The notes: generated from the sequence alone by a model not told the origin. A stretch of DNA of 35,308 bases from Mediterranea sp. (in: CFB group bacteria) (GCA_031261805.1 JAISIX010000097.1:1-35308), one strand, 5' to 3'; shown: positions 21,244-30,970, counted from the first letter of the stretch. A program made the numbers and translations.

Positions 21244-24200
21244 ATGGAACAGTACAAAAGAGTGAACAACCTGACTGGTTGGCTCATATTCATCATCGCG
21301 GCGACCGTATATTGCCTGACCATTGAGCCTACGGCAAGCTTTTGGGATTGCCCCGAGTTTATAACTACCGGATACAAACTGGAAGTGGGGCATCCACCCG
21401 GCGCACCGTTCTTTATGCTGGTAGCAAACTTGTTTACCCATTTCGCCTCCGATGCCACCACCGTGGCTAAGATGGTGAACTACATGAGCGCCCTGATGAG
21501 TGGCGCCTGCATCCTTTTCCTGTTCTGGAGCATCACCCACCTGGTGCGCAAGCTCGTAGTAACCGACGAGCGGCACATCACCCCCTCACAGCTCATCACC
21601 ATCATGGGCAGCGGCGCGGTGGGGGCGCTGGCCTACACCTTCAGCGACACCTTCTGGTTCTCGGCTGTAGAGGGCGAGGTGTACGCCTTCTCCTCCCTGT
21701 TTACCGCCATCGTCTTCTGGCTGATATTGAAGTGGGAAGACGTAGCCGACCAGCCGCACAGCGACCGCTGGCTCATCCTCATCGCCTACCTCACGGGCTT
21801 GAGCATCGGCGTGCACCTGCTCAACCTGCTCTGCCTGCCCGCCATCGTATTGGTCTATTATTATAAGAAGACGCCCAATGCCACCGCCAAAGGCTCACTC
21901 TTAGCCCTCGCCGCCTCGTTCGTACTGGTGGCCGTGGTGCTCTACGGCATCGTGCCGGGCATCGTGAAAGTAGGCGGATGGTTCGAGCTGCTATTTGTCA
22001 ACGGCATGAGCCTGCCCTTCAACACCGGCGTGGTGGTGTATATCGTGCTGCTGGCAGCGGCGCTGATATGGGGCATCTACGAGAGCTACGGCCAGCGGAG
22101 CAAGATGCGCATGGCCCTCTCCTTCGTGCTCTCCATCGCCCTGCTGGGCATCCCCTTCTATGGACACGGGGTGAGCAGCGTCGCGATCGGCGTACTCGTC
22201 ATCGCCATCCTGCTGCTCTACCTCTCCCCCCGCATACAGGAGGGGCTGAAGGCGAAATGGCGCATCTCCGCACGTACGCTCAACACCTCATTGCTCTGCA
22301 CGCTGATGATTGTCATCGGCTACTCCTCGTACGCGCTCATCGTGATTCGCTCCACCGCCAACCCACCCATGGACCAGAACTCACCCGAAGACATCTTCAC
22401 CTTGGGCGAATACCTCGGCCGTGAGCAATACGGCACCCGCCCACTCTTCTACGGGCCGGCCTACTCATCGCGCGTGGCGTTCGACGTGAAGGACAACTAC
22501 TGCATCCCCCGGCAGACGGAGGGAGCGACCAAATACATCCGCAAGGAGAAGACCTCACCCGACGAGAAAGACTCGTACATCGAACTGCCGGGACGGGTGG
22601 ACTACGTCTATGCGCAGAACATGCTCTTCCCCCGCATGTACGACTCCAAGTCCGCCGGCGCCTACAAGCAATGGGTCAATATCAAAGGCCACGACGTACC
22701 CTACGACCAGTGCGGCGAGATGGTGATGGTGAACATGCCCACGCAGTGGGAGAACATCAAGTTCTTCTTCATCTACCAGCTCAACTTCATGTACTGGCGG
22801 TACTTTATGTGGAATTTCGCCGGGCGGCAGAACGACCTGCAAGGCAGTGGGGAGCTGGAGAAGGGCAACTGGATTACCGGCATCCCCTTCGTAGACAACA
22901 TACTGGTGGGCAACCAAGAGTTGCTGCCGCAGGAGCTCAAGACCAACAAGGGACACAACGTCTTCTACTGCCTACCCCTGTTGCTGGGCCTTATCGGCCT
23001 CTGTTGGCAAGCCTACCACAGCCAACGCGGCATCCAGCAGTTCTGGGTAGTGTTCTTCCACTTCATTATGACGGGCATCGCCATCGTGCTCTACCTCAAC
23101 CAGACGCCTGGCCAGCCGCGTGAGCGCGACTATGCCTACGCCGCCTCCTTCTATGCCTTCGCCATCTGGATAGGCATGGGCGTGGCAGGAGTGGTGAAGA
23201 TGGTGGACAAGTGGACGAAGAAACCAACGGACGAAGAAATAGCCGGACAAGCGGATCCCCACCCCATCATCCCTATCGTCGTCAGCATACTCTGCCTGCT
23301 GGTGCCCATACAGATGGCCTCGCAGACGTGGGACGACCACGACCGAAGCGGACGCTACGTGGCCCGGGACTTTGGCCAGAACTACCTGATGACCCTCCAG
23401 GAAAAGGGCAACCCCATCATCTACACCAACGGCGACAACGACACCTTCCCCCTATGGTACAACCAGGACACCGAAGGCGTACGTACCGATGCCCGCGTCT
23501 GCAACCTCAGCTATCTACAGACCGACTGGTACATCGACCAGATGAAACGCCCGGCCTACGACTCACCCTCGCTCCCCATCGACTGGAAACGCATCGACTA
23601 CGTGGAGGGTACCAACGAGGTAGTCTACATACAGCCCGACCTGAAGAAGGTAATAGACAAATACTTCGAGCAAGCCAACGAGCTGGCTGCCAAGGGCGAC
23701 ACCACCTTGTTGCCATTGGTGCACAGCATCTTCGGCGAGAACCCCTACGAGCTGAAGGAGATTATCAACCGCTGGATGCTGGGCAAGAACGACCAGCTGA
23801 AAGCACTGCTCGCCAAGGTAGACCCCGAGCTGAAGCTTCCGCTCATCCCCACCGATAGCATCGTGATGCCGATTGACAAGGAGGCCGTCCGCCGATCGGG
23901 CATGCTCATCCCGGCCGCCCTGCACGACTCCATACCTTCGCTGATGCACATCTACCTGCGTGATGCGGGTGGCAAGCCCAAACGCGCCCTCTACAAGAGC
24001 GAGCTGATGATGCTCGACATGATGCAGAACGCCAACTGGGAACGCCCCATCTACATTGCCATCACCGTAGGCACGGAGAACCAGCTGGGCATGGGCAACC
24101 ACTTCATGCAGGAGGGGCTGGCCTACCGCTTCACACCCTTCGACACCGACAAGCTGGGCTGCAAGATAGATACGGAGAAGATGTACGACAACCTGATGCA

Positions 24201-24690
24201 CAAGTTCAAGTTTGGCGGCATCGACAAGCCCGGCATCTACATCGACGAAAACGTGATGCGCATGTGCTACACCCACCGCCGCATCTTCTCGCAACTCGTC
24301 ACGCAGCTCGTCAAGGAAGGGAAGAAAGAGCAGGCGCTCGCTGCCCTCGACTATGCCGAGAAGATGATTCCCGCCTTCAACGTGCCGTACGACTTCCAGA
24401 ACGGCAGCATGCAGATGGCCGAAGCCTACTACCAGCTCAAAGAGACGGAGAAAGCCAACAAGATTATGGACGACCTGGCCAACAAGTCGCTCGAATACAT
24501 GCTATGGTTCCTCAGCCTCAACGACTACCAGCTCTCCATCGAGAGCGACAACTTCGTGTACAACGCCAGCCTGCTCGACTCCGAGGTGCGGCTGATGCAG
24601 AAGTACAAGGCCGACGACCTGTACAAGCACTACTCCACGCAGCTGGAGGAGCTGTACGACGAATACGTGAAACGCATCAAAGGCAGCTAA
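21244..24690 (+). CDS. DUF2723 (GT117-type) membrane glycosyltransferase-like protein
   Basis: 1148 residues from ATG 21244. The N-terminal half is a membrane domain of about 12 helices with the DUF2723 signature near the start (TASFWDCPEFITTGYKLEVGHPPGAPFF), where the acidic and PPG residues fit C-type glycosyltransferases (GT117, TMEM260-like). Large soluble loops follow ('GDNDTFPLWYNQDTEGVRTDARVCNLSYL'), and the C-terminus has TPR-like helices (about 1020-1140). Bacteroidetes members are linked to protein O-mannosylation. It is followed after 34 bases by a polysaccharide deacetylase and then by queG. Confidence 0.88.
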   Translation: MEQYKRVNNLTGWLIFIIAATVYCLTIEPTASFWDCPEFITTGYKLEVGHPPGAPFFMLVANLFTHFASDATTVAKMVNYMSALMSGACILFLFWSITHLVRKLVVTDERHITPSQLITIMGSGAVGALAYTFSDTFWFSAVEGEVYAFSSLFTAIVFWLILKWEDVADQPHSDRWLILIAYLTGLSIGVHLLNLLCLPAIVLVYYYKKTPNATAKGSLLALAASFVLVAVVLYGIVPGIVKVGGWFELLFVNGMSLPFNTGVVVYIVLLAAALIWGIYESYGQRSKMRMALSFVLSIALLGIPFYGHGVSSVAIGVLVIAILLLYLSPRIQEGLKAKWRISARTLNTSLLCTLMIVIGYSSYALIVIRSTANPPMDQNSPEDIFTLGEYLGREQYGTRPLFYGPAYSSRVAFDVKDNYCIPRQTEGATKYIRKEKTSPDEKDSYIELPGRVDYVYAQNMLFPRMYDSKSAGAYKQWVNIKGHDVPYDQCGEMVMVNMPTQWENIKFFFIYQLNFMYWRYFMWNFAGRQNDLQGSGELEKGNWITGIPFVDNILVGNQELLPQELKTNKGHNVFYCLPLLLGLIGLCWQAYHSQRGIQQFWVVFFHFIMTGIAIVLYLNQTPGQPRERDYAYAASFYAFAIWIGMGVAGVVKMVDKWTKKPTDEEIAGQADPHPIIPIVVSILCLLVPIQMASQTWDDHDRSGRYVARDFGQNYLMTLQEKGNPIIYTNGDNDTFPLWYNQDTEGVRTDARVCNLSYLQTDWYIDQMKRPAYDSPSLPIDWKRIDYVEGTNEVVYIQPDLKKVIDKYFEQANELAAKGDTTLLPLVHSIFGENPYELKEIINRWMLGKNDQLKALLAKVDPELKLPLIPTDSIVMPIDKEAVRRSGMLIPAALHDSIPSLMHIYLRDAGGKPKRALYKSELMMLDMMQNANWERPIYIAITVGTENQLGMGNHFMQEGLAYRFTPFDTDKLGCKIDTEKMYDNLMHKFKFGGIDKPGIYIDENVMRMCYTHRRIFSQLVTQLVKEGKKEQALAALDYAEKMIPAFNVPYDFQNGSMQMAEAYYQLKETEKANKIMDDLANKSLEYMLWFLSLNDYQLSIESDNFVYNASLLDSEVRLMQKYKADDLYKHYSTQLEELYDEYVKRIKGS

Positions 24691-24724
24691 CCACTAATCG
24701 TTAATCACTAATCACTCCTTCAGC

Positions 24725-25339
24725 GTGTTTATAGAGCAACCACCCTGGCTTTTCCGAAAGCTGTATCCACAAGCCATCTTCCGGATGGACCCCAACGAAC
24801 GGTCAGTCTACCTGACGTTCGATGACGGTCCCATCCCGGAGGTGACGGAGTGGGTGCTGGACACGCTGGAGCATTACGGCATCAAGGCCACCTTCTTCAT
24901 GGTGGGCGACAACATCCGCAAATATCCCGACGAATACCAGCGGGTAGTGGAGCGTGGACACCGCATCGGCAACCACACCTACCACCACATCCGTGGCTTC
25001 GAGTACTCCAACCCCGACTACCTGGCCGACGCCCAAGAGGTAGACAAGGTGATAGGCTCCAAGCTCTTCCGCCCGCCCCACGGACACATGGGCTTCCGCC
25101 AGTACTACACCCTGCGGCACCACTACCGCATCATCATGTGGGACGTGGTGACCCGCGACTATAGCAAGTGCCTGCGTCCCGAAGAGGTGCTCGCCATCGT
25201 AAAGCGCTACACCCGCAACGGTTCCATCATCACCTTTCACGACTCACGCAAGTCATGGGAGAACGGCAACCTACGGTATGCGCTTCCACGAGCTATCGAG
25301 TTTCTACAAGGGGAGGGCTATGAGTTTAAAGTCTTGTGA
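24725..25339 (+). CDS. NodB-type polysaccharide deacetylase
   Basis: 204 residues starting with GTG at 24725. NodB motifs are all present: motif 1 TFDDGP (Asp33-Asp34), motif 2 HTYHH (His84 and His88, metal ligands), motif 3 RPPHGHMGF and the C-terminal ITFHDS. No signal peptide is seen, so cytoplasmic or inner-face action on a lipid-linked or small glycan is possible. It removes N- or O-acetyl groups from a polysaccharide; the substrate is unknown. It overlaps the start of queG by 20 bases. Confidence 0.9.
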   Translation: MFIEQPPWLFRKLYPQAIFRMDPNERSVYLTFDDGPIPEVTEWVLDTLEHYGIKATFFMVGDNIRKYPDEYQRVVERGHRIGNHTYHHIRGFEYSNPDYLADAQEVDKVIGSKLFRPPHGHMGFRQYYTLRHHYRIIMWDVVTRDYSKCLRPEEVLAIVKRYTRNGSIITFHDSRKSWENGNLRYALPRAIEFLQGEGYEFKVL

Positions 25340-26258
25340 CATCAAAGCCGAAGCCTTCCGCCTCGGCTTCTCCGCCTGTGGACTAGCTCCCGCCGAGGCG
25401 GTGGACGAGCGGAACGCCACCGCTTTCCGCCACTGGCTGGCCAGCGGGTACCAAGCGGACATGACCTATATGCAAAACTACGAGGAGAAGCGTCTCGACC
25501 CGAGGCTGCTGGTGGAAGGGGCACGGACGGTGGTCAGCGTCGCCCTCAACTACTATCCAGCGCAAGCCATTACCGAAGAGGAGTACCAGATAGCATGGTA
25601 CGCCTACGGCAAGGACTACCACGACGTGATGAAAGCCAAGCTACACGCCCTGCTGGAGTTTGTACAGAGGCACTTCGTGCCTAAAGGAAACCTGCTGAAC
25701 GGACGCGCCTTCTGCGACACGGCTCCCGTGCTCGACCGTTACTGGGCATGGCGTGCCGGACTGGGATGGATTGGTAAGAATACCCAGCTCATCCTCCCTC
25801 GTGCCGGTTCTTCGTTCTTCCTTGGCGAGCTGATTGTCGACCTGCCCGCCGACCACTACGACACCCCCCAACGCAGCCGTTGCGGCTCGTGCACCCGCTG
25901 CCTCGAAGCCTGTCCTACCCAAGCGATAGAAACACCCTACCGCGTCAATGCCCATCGCTGCCTCTCCTACCTCACCATTGAGCACCGGGGAGCCTTCCCG
26001 CCAGAGGCTCCACACTCCCTATTGGGCAATAAGATATACGGTTGCGACGACTGCCAGCGGGCTTGCCCGTGGACACGCTTCGCCACCCCTACCACCGTGC
26101 CAGAGTTCACCCCCTCACCCGCCCTGCTACAGATGAAGAGAGAAGAGTGGCACCGTCTCACCGAGGAGCAATACAAAGCCCTCTTCAAGGGCAGTGCCGT
26201 GAAGAGGGCTAAATATGAGGGATTGAAGCGGAATATAGACGCTACTTCAACGCCTTGA
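25320..26258 (+). CDS. queG: Epoxyqueuosine reductase QueG (short form)
   Basis: 312 residues from ATG 25320, inside the end of the deacetylase gene; an upstream ATG at 25278 is less likely. The cobalamin-binding N-terminal domain has FCDTAPVLDRYWAWRAGLGWIG with the catalytic Asp. The two 4Fe-4S motifs are CGSCTRCLEACP and, later, CDDCQRACPW with an earlier Cys in HRCLSY. It carries out the last step of queuosine synthesis on tRNA: epoxyqueuosine to queuosine. The C-terminal HEAT-like part of the 379-residue E. coli protein is missing, as usual in Bacteroidetes. Confidence 0.94.
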   Translation: MSLKSCDIKAEAFRLGFSACGLAPAEAVDERNATAFRHWLASGYQADMTYMQNYEEKRLDPRLLVEGARTVVSVALNYYPAQAITEEEYQIAWYAYGKDYHDVMKAKLHALLEFVQRHFVPKGNLLNGRAFCDTAPVLDRYWAWRAGLGWIGKNTQLILPRAGSSFFLGELIVDLPADHYDTPQRSRCGSCTRCLEACPTQAIETPYRVNAHRCLSYLTIEHRGAFPPEAPHSLLGNKIYGCDDCQRACPWTRFATPTTVPEFTPSPALLQMKREEWHRLTEEQYKALFKGSAVKRAKYEGLKRNIDATSTP

Positions 26259-26769
26259 GCAGGTCGGGCATCAACGCTGCGAGCGTGTTCTCCGTCTGGG
26301 CAGTATAGAGGTTGCCGTCCACTACGGCCAGCTCGTCGGTAGCCACCACGTTTTTCACCACGTCCTTCACGTAGGGGTGCAACGCCACACGTTTGCCTTT
26401 GAGGGAGGGCAGACCGTCGTAGAAGACAGCCGCTCCACAATGCCCGGCCAGCAGTTTGCCTTTGGCGGCAAAAGCGCCCATCACGGCCAGCATGTCCTGG
26501 TTGTAAGGCTCGGCGGCATGTTCGCCCCACGTAGGCACGGCATCGCCACAGGCAAACACCAAGGCATCGTACTCATCCTCTTTGCCTTTCAGATGGGCCA
26601 CCACATCGCCGGCCTCAATGGCCACGCCCGAGTTGGTCTTAATGTGCGTGCTCTCGGCCACGGCATACGTGGTGTATGCGATTCCATTCTCAAAAAACGC
26701 TTCCAGATAGTGGAACAGGCCGAACCCGTTCACGGGATTCACGGCCAATACAGCAACTTTCTTTGCCAT
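26242..26769 (-). CDS. DJ-1/PfpI-family protein
   Basis: 175 residues, single flavodoxin-like domain. The nucleophile elbow is LLAGHCGAAVFYD with Cys111. The N-terminus (KKVAVLAVNPVNGFGLFHYL) lacks the acidic residue that usually activates the cysteine in DJ-1/PfpI proteins, so the chemistry may differ. The family includes glyoxalases, deglycases and chaperones. Convergent with queG, overlapping by 17 bases. A 16-bp palindrome lies 40 bases upstream. Confidence 0.8.
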   Translation of the reverse strand: MAKKVAVLAVNPVNGFGLFHYLEAFFENGIAYTTYAVAESTHIKTNSGVAIEAGDVVAHLKGKEDEYDALVFACGDAVPTWGEHAAEPYNQDMLAVMGAFAAKGKLLAGHCGAAVFYDGLPSLKGKRVALHPYVKDVVKNVVATDELAVVDGNLYTAQTENTLAALMPDLLKALK

Positions 26770-26808
26770 TTCAAAATTCGTTTAAGTTAGACATTCGAAG
26801 AGTTTACT

Positions 26809-26824
26809 TTCTCTTATAAGAGAA
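26809..26824. promoter_or_regulatory. Perfect 16-bp palindrome upstream of DJ-1/PfpI gene
   Basis: TTCTCTTATAAGAGAA is fully self-complementary. It sits between the PNPOx-like gene and the DJ-1/PfpI gene. It may be an operator for the latter or, as RNA, a small stem ending the former. Confidence 0.35.
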
Positions 26825-26850
26825 CGGCCGGAAGTCCCTAAATGTTTTTC

Positions 26851-27252
26851 TTAAAACGTCACGACCTTAGGCTCGCTACTGTGCGAAGCAAACGTAGCCG
26901 TAGCATCCTTCATGTAGAGAACCTCAGTGTAGTCACCTTCGGCGGTGTAGCCACGTTGTTGCAGCTCCTCATTGTTATCTATCATGTGTTGCTTGGCTTC
27001 CAGACGGTGGTCTTCTACCAATGTAGCCGAGATGCGCAGCCAGCTATGGCTCTCTCCGTCGAAGGCGCAGATAGCCACGTGCGGGTTCTGTGCTATTTGC
27101 TTGGACACCTTCTTGGGGTATCCGGTCTGGAGGTAAAGACGGCCTTCGTACAGGTCGACAGCGCTAAACGGACGTACTTGCGGTTGGTCACCGTCAATGG
27201 TAGCGACAAAGAACATGCCGCATTTCTTCAGATAATCATAAACTTCTTTCAT
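26851..27252 (-). CDS. Pyridoxamine 5'-phosphate oxidase-like flavin protein
   Basis: 133 residues. The split-barrel fold is visible in 'GMFFVATIDGDQPQVRPFSAV', 'GRLYLQTGYPKKVSKQIAQNPHVAICAF' and 'SWLRISATL', the FMN-binding pattern of small PNPOx-like proteins (general stress type). It lacks the C-terminal dimer/substrate part of true PdxH. A -7 box TATATTTG lies at 27318-27325. It may reduce a flavin, heme or other cofactor-like substrate; no specific one can be named. Confidence 0.85.
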   Translation of the reverse strand: MKEVYDYLKKCGMFFVATIDGDQPQVRPFSAVDLYEGRLYLQTGYPKKVSKQIAQNPHVAICAFDGESHSWLRISATLVEDHRLEAKQHMIDNNEELQQRGYTAEGDYTEVLYMKDATATFASHSSEPKVVTF

Positions 27253-27317
27253 TTCTATTGCTGTGTTTTAATGTTAGAGGAAACCTCAGGCGGACTTCCT
27301 GTCGTACAAACGACGCA

Positions 27318-27325
27318 CAAATATA
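27318..27325 (-). promoter_or_regulatory. -7 box of PNPOx-like gene promoter
   Basis: On the minus strand this reads TATATTTG, matching TAnnTTTG, 65 bases before the start at 27252. Confidence 0.5.
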
Positions 27326-27340
27326 CATCCTTTTCCTCGC

Positions 27341-28195
27341 TTACCGAAGCGGTTCGAACCGGAAGCTGTCCTCTTTAACCTCTTTTACATACCCCATGCC
27401 CGGGTAGGCGACATGCATGCCGGCCACGGGGATGCGATGCTGGGCCACGAAGCGGAGTATCTGCAGACGGGTCTTGGCTGCCTGCATGGGGTCGGTGTCG
27501 TAGGTGACGGAAACCTCGGGATAAGGCATCTGTATGGCCATGGCATGGGTGAGGTCGCCCCATACCAGCAATTGTTCACCTTCTGAACGTAGCAGGCAGG
27601 CGATGTGTCCGGGCGTATGGCCGGGAGCATCGATAAAAAAGATGCCATCGCCACGCTGCCTGTCCAGTTCCTCGGGCTGTATCAGCTCCGCCCTATCGCT
27701 ATAGGCATGGAAGGCACGGACAGCCTGTACCTGCTTCTTCTCGTCCACCCAGTACCGTTTCTCCACGGCCGAGGTCACCAGCCGTGCTTTCGGGAAGGCC
27801 GGTTGGTCATCGCCTGTCAGCATTCCACCGATGTGGTCGCCATGAGCATGGGTGATGATGAGCATCTGGATATCGTCGGGTGTGATATCTGCCGTTGCGA
27901 GGTTCTTCGTCAGTTGGCGTCCGAAACCGGTATCTATCAGCACGTTCCCCTCCGGCGTTTTCACCAGGAAGGCATTGACGGCGTTCGGATACGTCCCGTC
28001 GGGAATGGCTTGGCGTATCATCTTAGGGGTGGCCCCTATCAGGATGGAGGTGTTGCCTTGCCCTTGGCTCTCGGGCAGGAGGATTACTTCGTAGGCGCCC
28101 ACTTTGTAGGTGAACAACTCGGGGGAGGTGGCTTCCTGAGCGCCTCCCGCCAGCGGCATGGCTGCCAGCAACAGGGTTTTCAATGGCTTCATCAT
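27341..28195 (-). CDS. Secreted metallo-beta-lactamase-fold hydrolase
   Basis: 284 residues from ATG 28195 (or 28192). An upstream in-frame ATG at 28231 is excluded because a -7 box (TATTTTTG, 28221-28228) lies inside that extension. The signal peptide MMKPLKTLLLAAMPLAGGAQ is followed by an MBL domain with the zinc motif HAHGDHIGGM, later Asp/His ligands (DAPGHTPGH, WGDLTHA) and a C-terminal His (GMHVAYPG). The domain resembles quorum-quenching lactonase or phosphodiesterase-type members. Substrate unknown. It lies just beyond the second peptide cluster but has its own promoter. Confidence 0.88.
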   Translation of the reverse strand: MMKPLKTLLLAAMPLAGGAQEATSPELFTYKVGAYEVILLPESQGQGNTSILIGATPKMIRQAIPDGTYPNAVNAFLVKTPEGNVLIDTGFGRQLTKNLATADITPDDIQMLIITHAHGDHIGGMLTGDDQPAFPKARLVTSAVEKRYWVDEKKQVQAVRAFHAYSDRAELIQPEELDRQRGDGIFFIDAPGHTPGHIACLLRSEGEQLLVWGDLTHAMAIQMPYPEVSVTYDTDPMQAAKTRLQILRFVAQHRIPVAGMHVAYPGMGYVKEVKEDSFRFEPLR

Positions 28196-28220
28196 GAGAG
28201 AACGAATTAAAGTGATGACA

Positions 28221-28228
28221 CAAAAATA
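28221..28228 (-). promoter_or_regulatory. -7 box of MBL-fold hydrolase promoter
   Basis: On the minus strand this reads TATTTTTG, matching TAnnTTTG, 26 bases before the start codon at 28195. It decides the start. Confidence 0.5.
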
Positions 28229-28250
28229 CAAATTATTGCCCGATTTGTGC

Positions 28251-28754
28251 CTACCACCCCAGCATTTTCTGTAAGATGGTCTTGTGGGAGAGGCAGATAA
28301 TGCAGGCCGCCTTCATGTTCTCCACGATCCTTATCCTTGACTCTCTATCGTATTTGAGGGAGTCCGCCCGCGTATCCACCTCTATGCGGAAGTAGTTGCC
28401 GTCGGGATCCATGACTACCTTCGGGTCCACCTCATGCACCCACGTGTCTATGTAGCCGTAAATGGCTGCGTCGTACCCTTCCATCTCCAGCTCCACGGGC
28501 ATCCCCTTCTCCACTTGCGTCAGGTATCTATAGGGCAGCTTGACCACGGCCCGCAATACCCCATACTCGTTCTTCTCTACCCGGGCCTCTACCCGCAGGT
28601 TTTCCGGGTAAGGGATATACCAGGCGGCTATCAGCAGCGCCAGCACCAACAGTGCCAAGTAGCCGATGCCGCTACGTATCAGCCAAGGCGGCACACGCCC
28701 TATGATGTTGCGCACCTTCTCGCTCCGCAACTCTATCTTATCTTTCTCAGCCAT
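28251..28754 (-). CDS. Short HlyD-like membrane protein of second peptide exporter
   Basis: 167 residues. A cytoplasmic N-terminus and one transmembrane helix (about 30-50, YLALLVLALLIAAWYI) precede a periplasmic beta domain with ALRAVVKLPYRYLTQVEKGMPVELEM-like segments resembling the membrane-proximal domain of HlyD adaptors ('KGMPVELEMEGYDAAIYGYI'). The coiled-coil hairpin and lipoyl halves are absent, so it cannot reach a TolC tunnel by itself. It follows the C39 ABC gene by 23 bases. Such short adaptors are found with PCATs in Bacteroidales. It is the last gene of the cluster. Confidence 0.75.
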   Translation of the reverse strand: MAEKDKIELRSEKVRNIIGRVPPWLIRSGIGYLALLVLALLIAAWYIPYPENLRVEARVEKNEYGVLRAVVKLPYRYLTQVEKGMPVELEMEGYDAAIYGYIDTWVHEVDPKVVMDPDGNYFRIEVDTRADSLKYDRESRIRIVENMKAACIICLSHKTILQKMLGW

Positions 28755-28777
28755 TCTTCATTCCTAATTCTTCATTC

Positions 28778-30970
28778 TTAATTTCCCAGTTCCAGCTGGT
28801 TGCGTACCAACTGATAATAGGCTCCTTGGCTCGCCACGAGTGAGACATGGTTGCCTGTCTCCACGATACGCCCTTTCTCTATCACCACTATCTGGTCAGC
28901 ATCCTTCACCGTACTGAGCCGATGCGCCACGACTACTACCGTACGCCCTTTGTAGTACTCGCGAAGGTTCTCCACGATGGCCCGTTCGTTGTTGGCATCG
29001 AGCGCGTTGGTGGCCTCGTCGAGAAAGATGCATACGGGGTCTTTGTAGACGGCCCTCGCTATCAGGATACGTTGCTTCTGCCCCTGGCTCAGCCCGATGC
29101 CGTCGGGACCAATCAAGGTGTTGTATCCCAAGGGGAGCTTCTCTATATAGTCGTCAATACAGGCTATCCGCGCCGCTTGTAGCAGCCGTTCCTTATCTAT
29201 CTCCCCATCGTCGACGGCAATGTTGCGGGCGATGCTCTCGGAGAAGATGACGCCGTCCTGCATCACCACGCCGCACATCCGCCGCCACACGTGCAGGTCT
29301 ATCTTGTCGATGTTGAAGAGGCCTACCTCTATCCTCCCCGCCAAAGCCTTGTAGTAGCCCAGCAGCAGCTTGATGAGCGTCGTCTTGCCACTCCCGCTGG
29401 TACCCACGATAGCGGTCACCTTCCCCGCAGGTATCCGCAGGCTGATGTCATCCAACGTTTTGCGCGGGCTGTGCGGGTCGTACTTGAAATCTACGTGCTC
29501 GAACTTCATCAGCGGCATCTTAGGGTTAATCATGGGAGTTATCTTGATGCCTGCTCCCCCCTCATTCTCCATGTCGTGTATCTCGTTGATACGCTCAAGG
29601 CTGATCTTCACGTCCTGCAGGGAGTAGATGAAGTTGACCAGCTGCGAGATGGGACTGCCCAGCTGGCCGATGATGTACTGCACGGCCAGCATCATGCCCA
29701 GCGTCATGTTGCCCTGTATCACGGCAGTGGCGGCAAGGATGGTTATCACGATGTCCTTCACTTGATTGATGAGCACGCCACCCGCCTCTTGCCCCTGTTG
29801 GAGCTTGAGGGTCTTCATGTTTACGTCGAAGAGGTCGGCCTGCACGTCCTCCCACTCCCAGCGCCGGCGTTGCTCGCAGTCCTGCAGCTTTATCTCCTGC
29901 ATGGTGGTGATAAACTGGTAGGTCTTGTTGTTGTTAATCGCCTGTTGCTCGAACAGCTGGTAGTCCAGCTGCCGCCGCTTCTTCATAAAGACGGCCAGCC
30001 ACACGCCATAGAGGAGGCTACCGAGCAGGAAGACGGCAAATATCAGCCCGTTGTACACACAGAGCACGCTACTCAGCACCACGAAGCTCAGCAGGGCGAA
30101 GAGCACGCCCGGGGCACGGGTGGTGAGAAACTCCTCCACCCGTTTGTGATCGTTCATCCGTTGCAGCAAGTCGCCCATCAGCTTGGTGTCGAAGAAGGAC
30201 ATGGGTAGCTTGAGGAGCTTGATGAAGAAGTCAGATACCAACGAGATGTTGATGCGCATGCTGATGTGCAACAATATCCACCGGCGGATAAAGTCGGCAC
30301 CCGTCTGGCTGAGCGTGAGCATCAGCTGCGCCAGCAGCACGAGGTAGATAAACCGGAGGTTGTGGTGGGTGATGCCCACGTCGACAATGGCCTGCGTGAG
30401 GAAAGGAAAGATAAGTTGCAGCACGCAGCCCACCAGCAGGCCCAGGATTATCTGCCCAAAGTATTGCCGGTACTGCCTGACGTAACCCAGCAGGAACTTG
30501 AAAGAACGTCGCCGGGCCGGCCTCTCCGCCTCCCGCTCATAGAAGTCCGGAGTGGGTTGCAGGAGCAAAGCCACACCCCGTGGCTCACCTCCCGACTGGG
30601 TGCTGAGCCAGTGCTCGCGAAACTCCGCTTCACGGTAGGTCACCAGTCCCTTGCCGGGGTCGGCGATGTAGAACCGCCCACGCTTTATTTTGTAGAGCAC
30701 CACGAAGTGATTTTGGTTCCAATGCAGGATACAAGGCAACATAGCCTTGCGCAAGACATTGGCAGTAAGCCGACCACACGAAGTGTGCAACCCCAGTTTG
30801 CCGGCCGCTTCGCTGATACCCAAGAGGGACACGCCCTCTGTAGTGGCGAAACAGTAACGAGACAACTCGTCGAGCGAGTACGCCTTGCCATAGTAGGCGG
30901 TTACCATGGCGAGGCAGGCAATGCCACACTGCATAGAGTCGTGCTGGGGAATGAGGGGAAATTTGGGCAT
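28778..30970 (-). CDS. Second C39 peptidase-containing ABC exporter (PCAT)
   Basis: 730 residues. The C39 protease is complete: Gln9, Cys15 (MQCGIACL), His88 (NQNHFVVLY), Asp104 (IADPGKG). The transmembrane domain covers about 165-440. The ATPase has GTSGSGKTTL, LSQGQKQRILIARAV and VCIFLDEATNALD. It would cut the GG leader of the 62-residue precursor at 34872 and export the matured core. It is only distantly similar to the first PCAT (2004-4172), so the two are separate systems. It is 14 bases downstream of the outer-membrane barrel gene. Confidence 0.95.
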   Translation of the reverse strand: MPKFPLIPQHDSMQCGIACLAMVTAYYGKAYSLDELSRYCFATTEGVSLLGISEAAGKLGLHTSCGRLTANVLRKAMLPCILHWNQNHFVVLYKIKRGRFYIADPGKGLVTYREAEFREHWLSTQSGGEPRGVALLLQPTPDFYEREAERPARRRSFKFLLGYVRQYRQYFGQIILGLLVGCVLQLIFPFLTQAIVDVGITHHNLRFIYLVLLAQLMLTLSQTGADFIRRWILLHISMRINISLVSDFFIKLLKLPMSFFDTKLMGDLLQRMNDHKRVEEFLTTRAPGVLFALLSFVVLSSVLCVYNGLIFAVFLLGSLLYGVWLAVFMKKRRQLDYQLFEQQAINNNKTYQFITTMQEIKLQDCEQRRRWEWEDVQADLFDVNMKTLKLQQGQEAGGVLINQVKDIVITILAATAVIQGNMTLGMMLAVQYIIGQLGSPISQLVNFIYSLQDVKISLERINEIHDMENEGGAGIKITPMINPKMPLMKFEHVDFKYDPHSPRKTLDDISLRIPAGKVTAIVGTSGSGKTTLIKLLLGYYKALAGRIEVGLFNIDKIDLHVWRRMCGVVMQDGVIFSESIARNIAVDDGEIDKERLLQAARIACIDDYIEKLPLGYNTLIGPDGIGLSQGQKQRILIARAVYKDPVCIFLDEATNALDANNERAIVENLREYYKGRTVVVVAHRLSTVKDADQIVVIEKGRIVETGNHVSLVASQGAYYQLVRNQLELGN

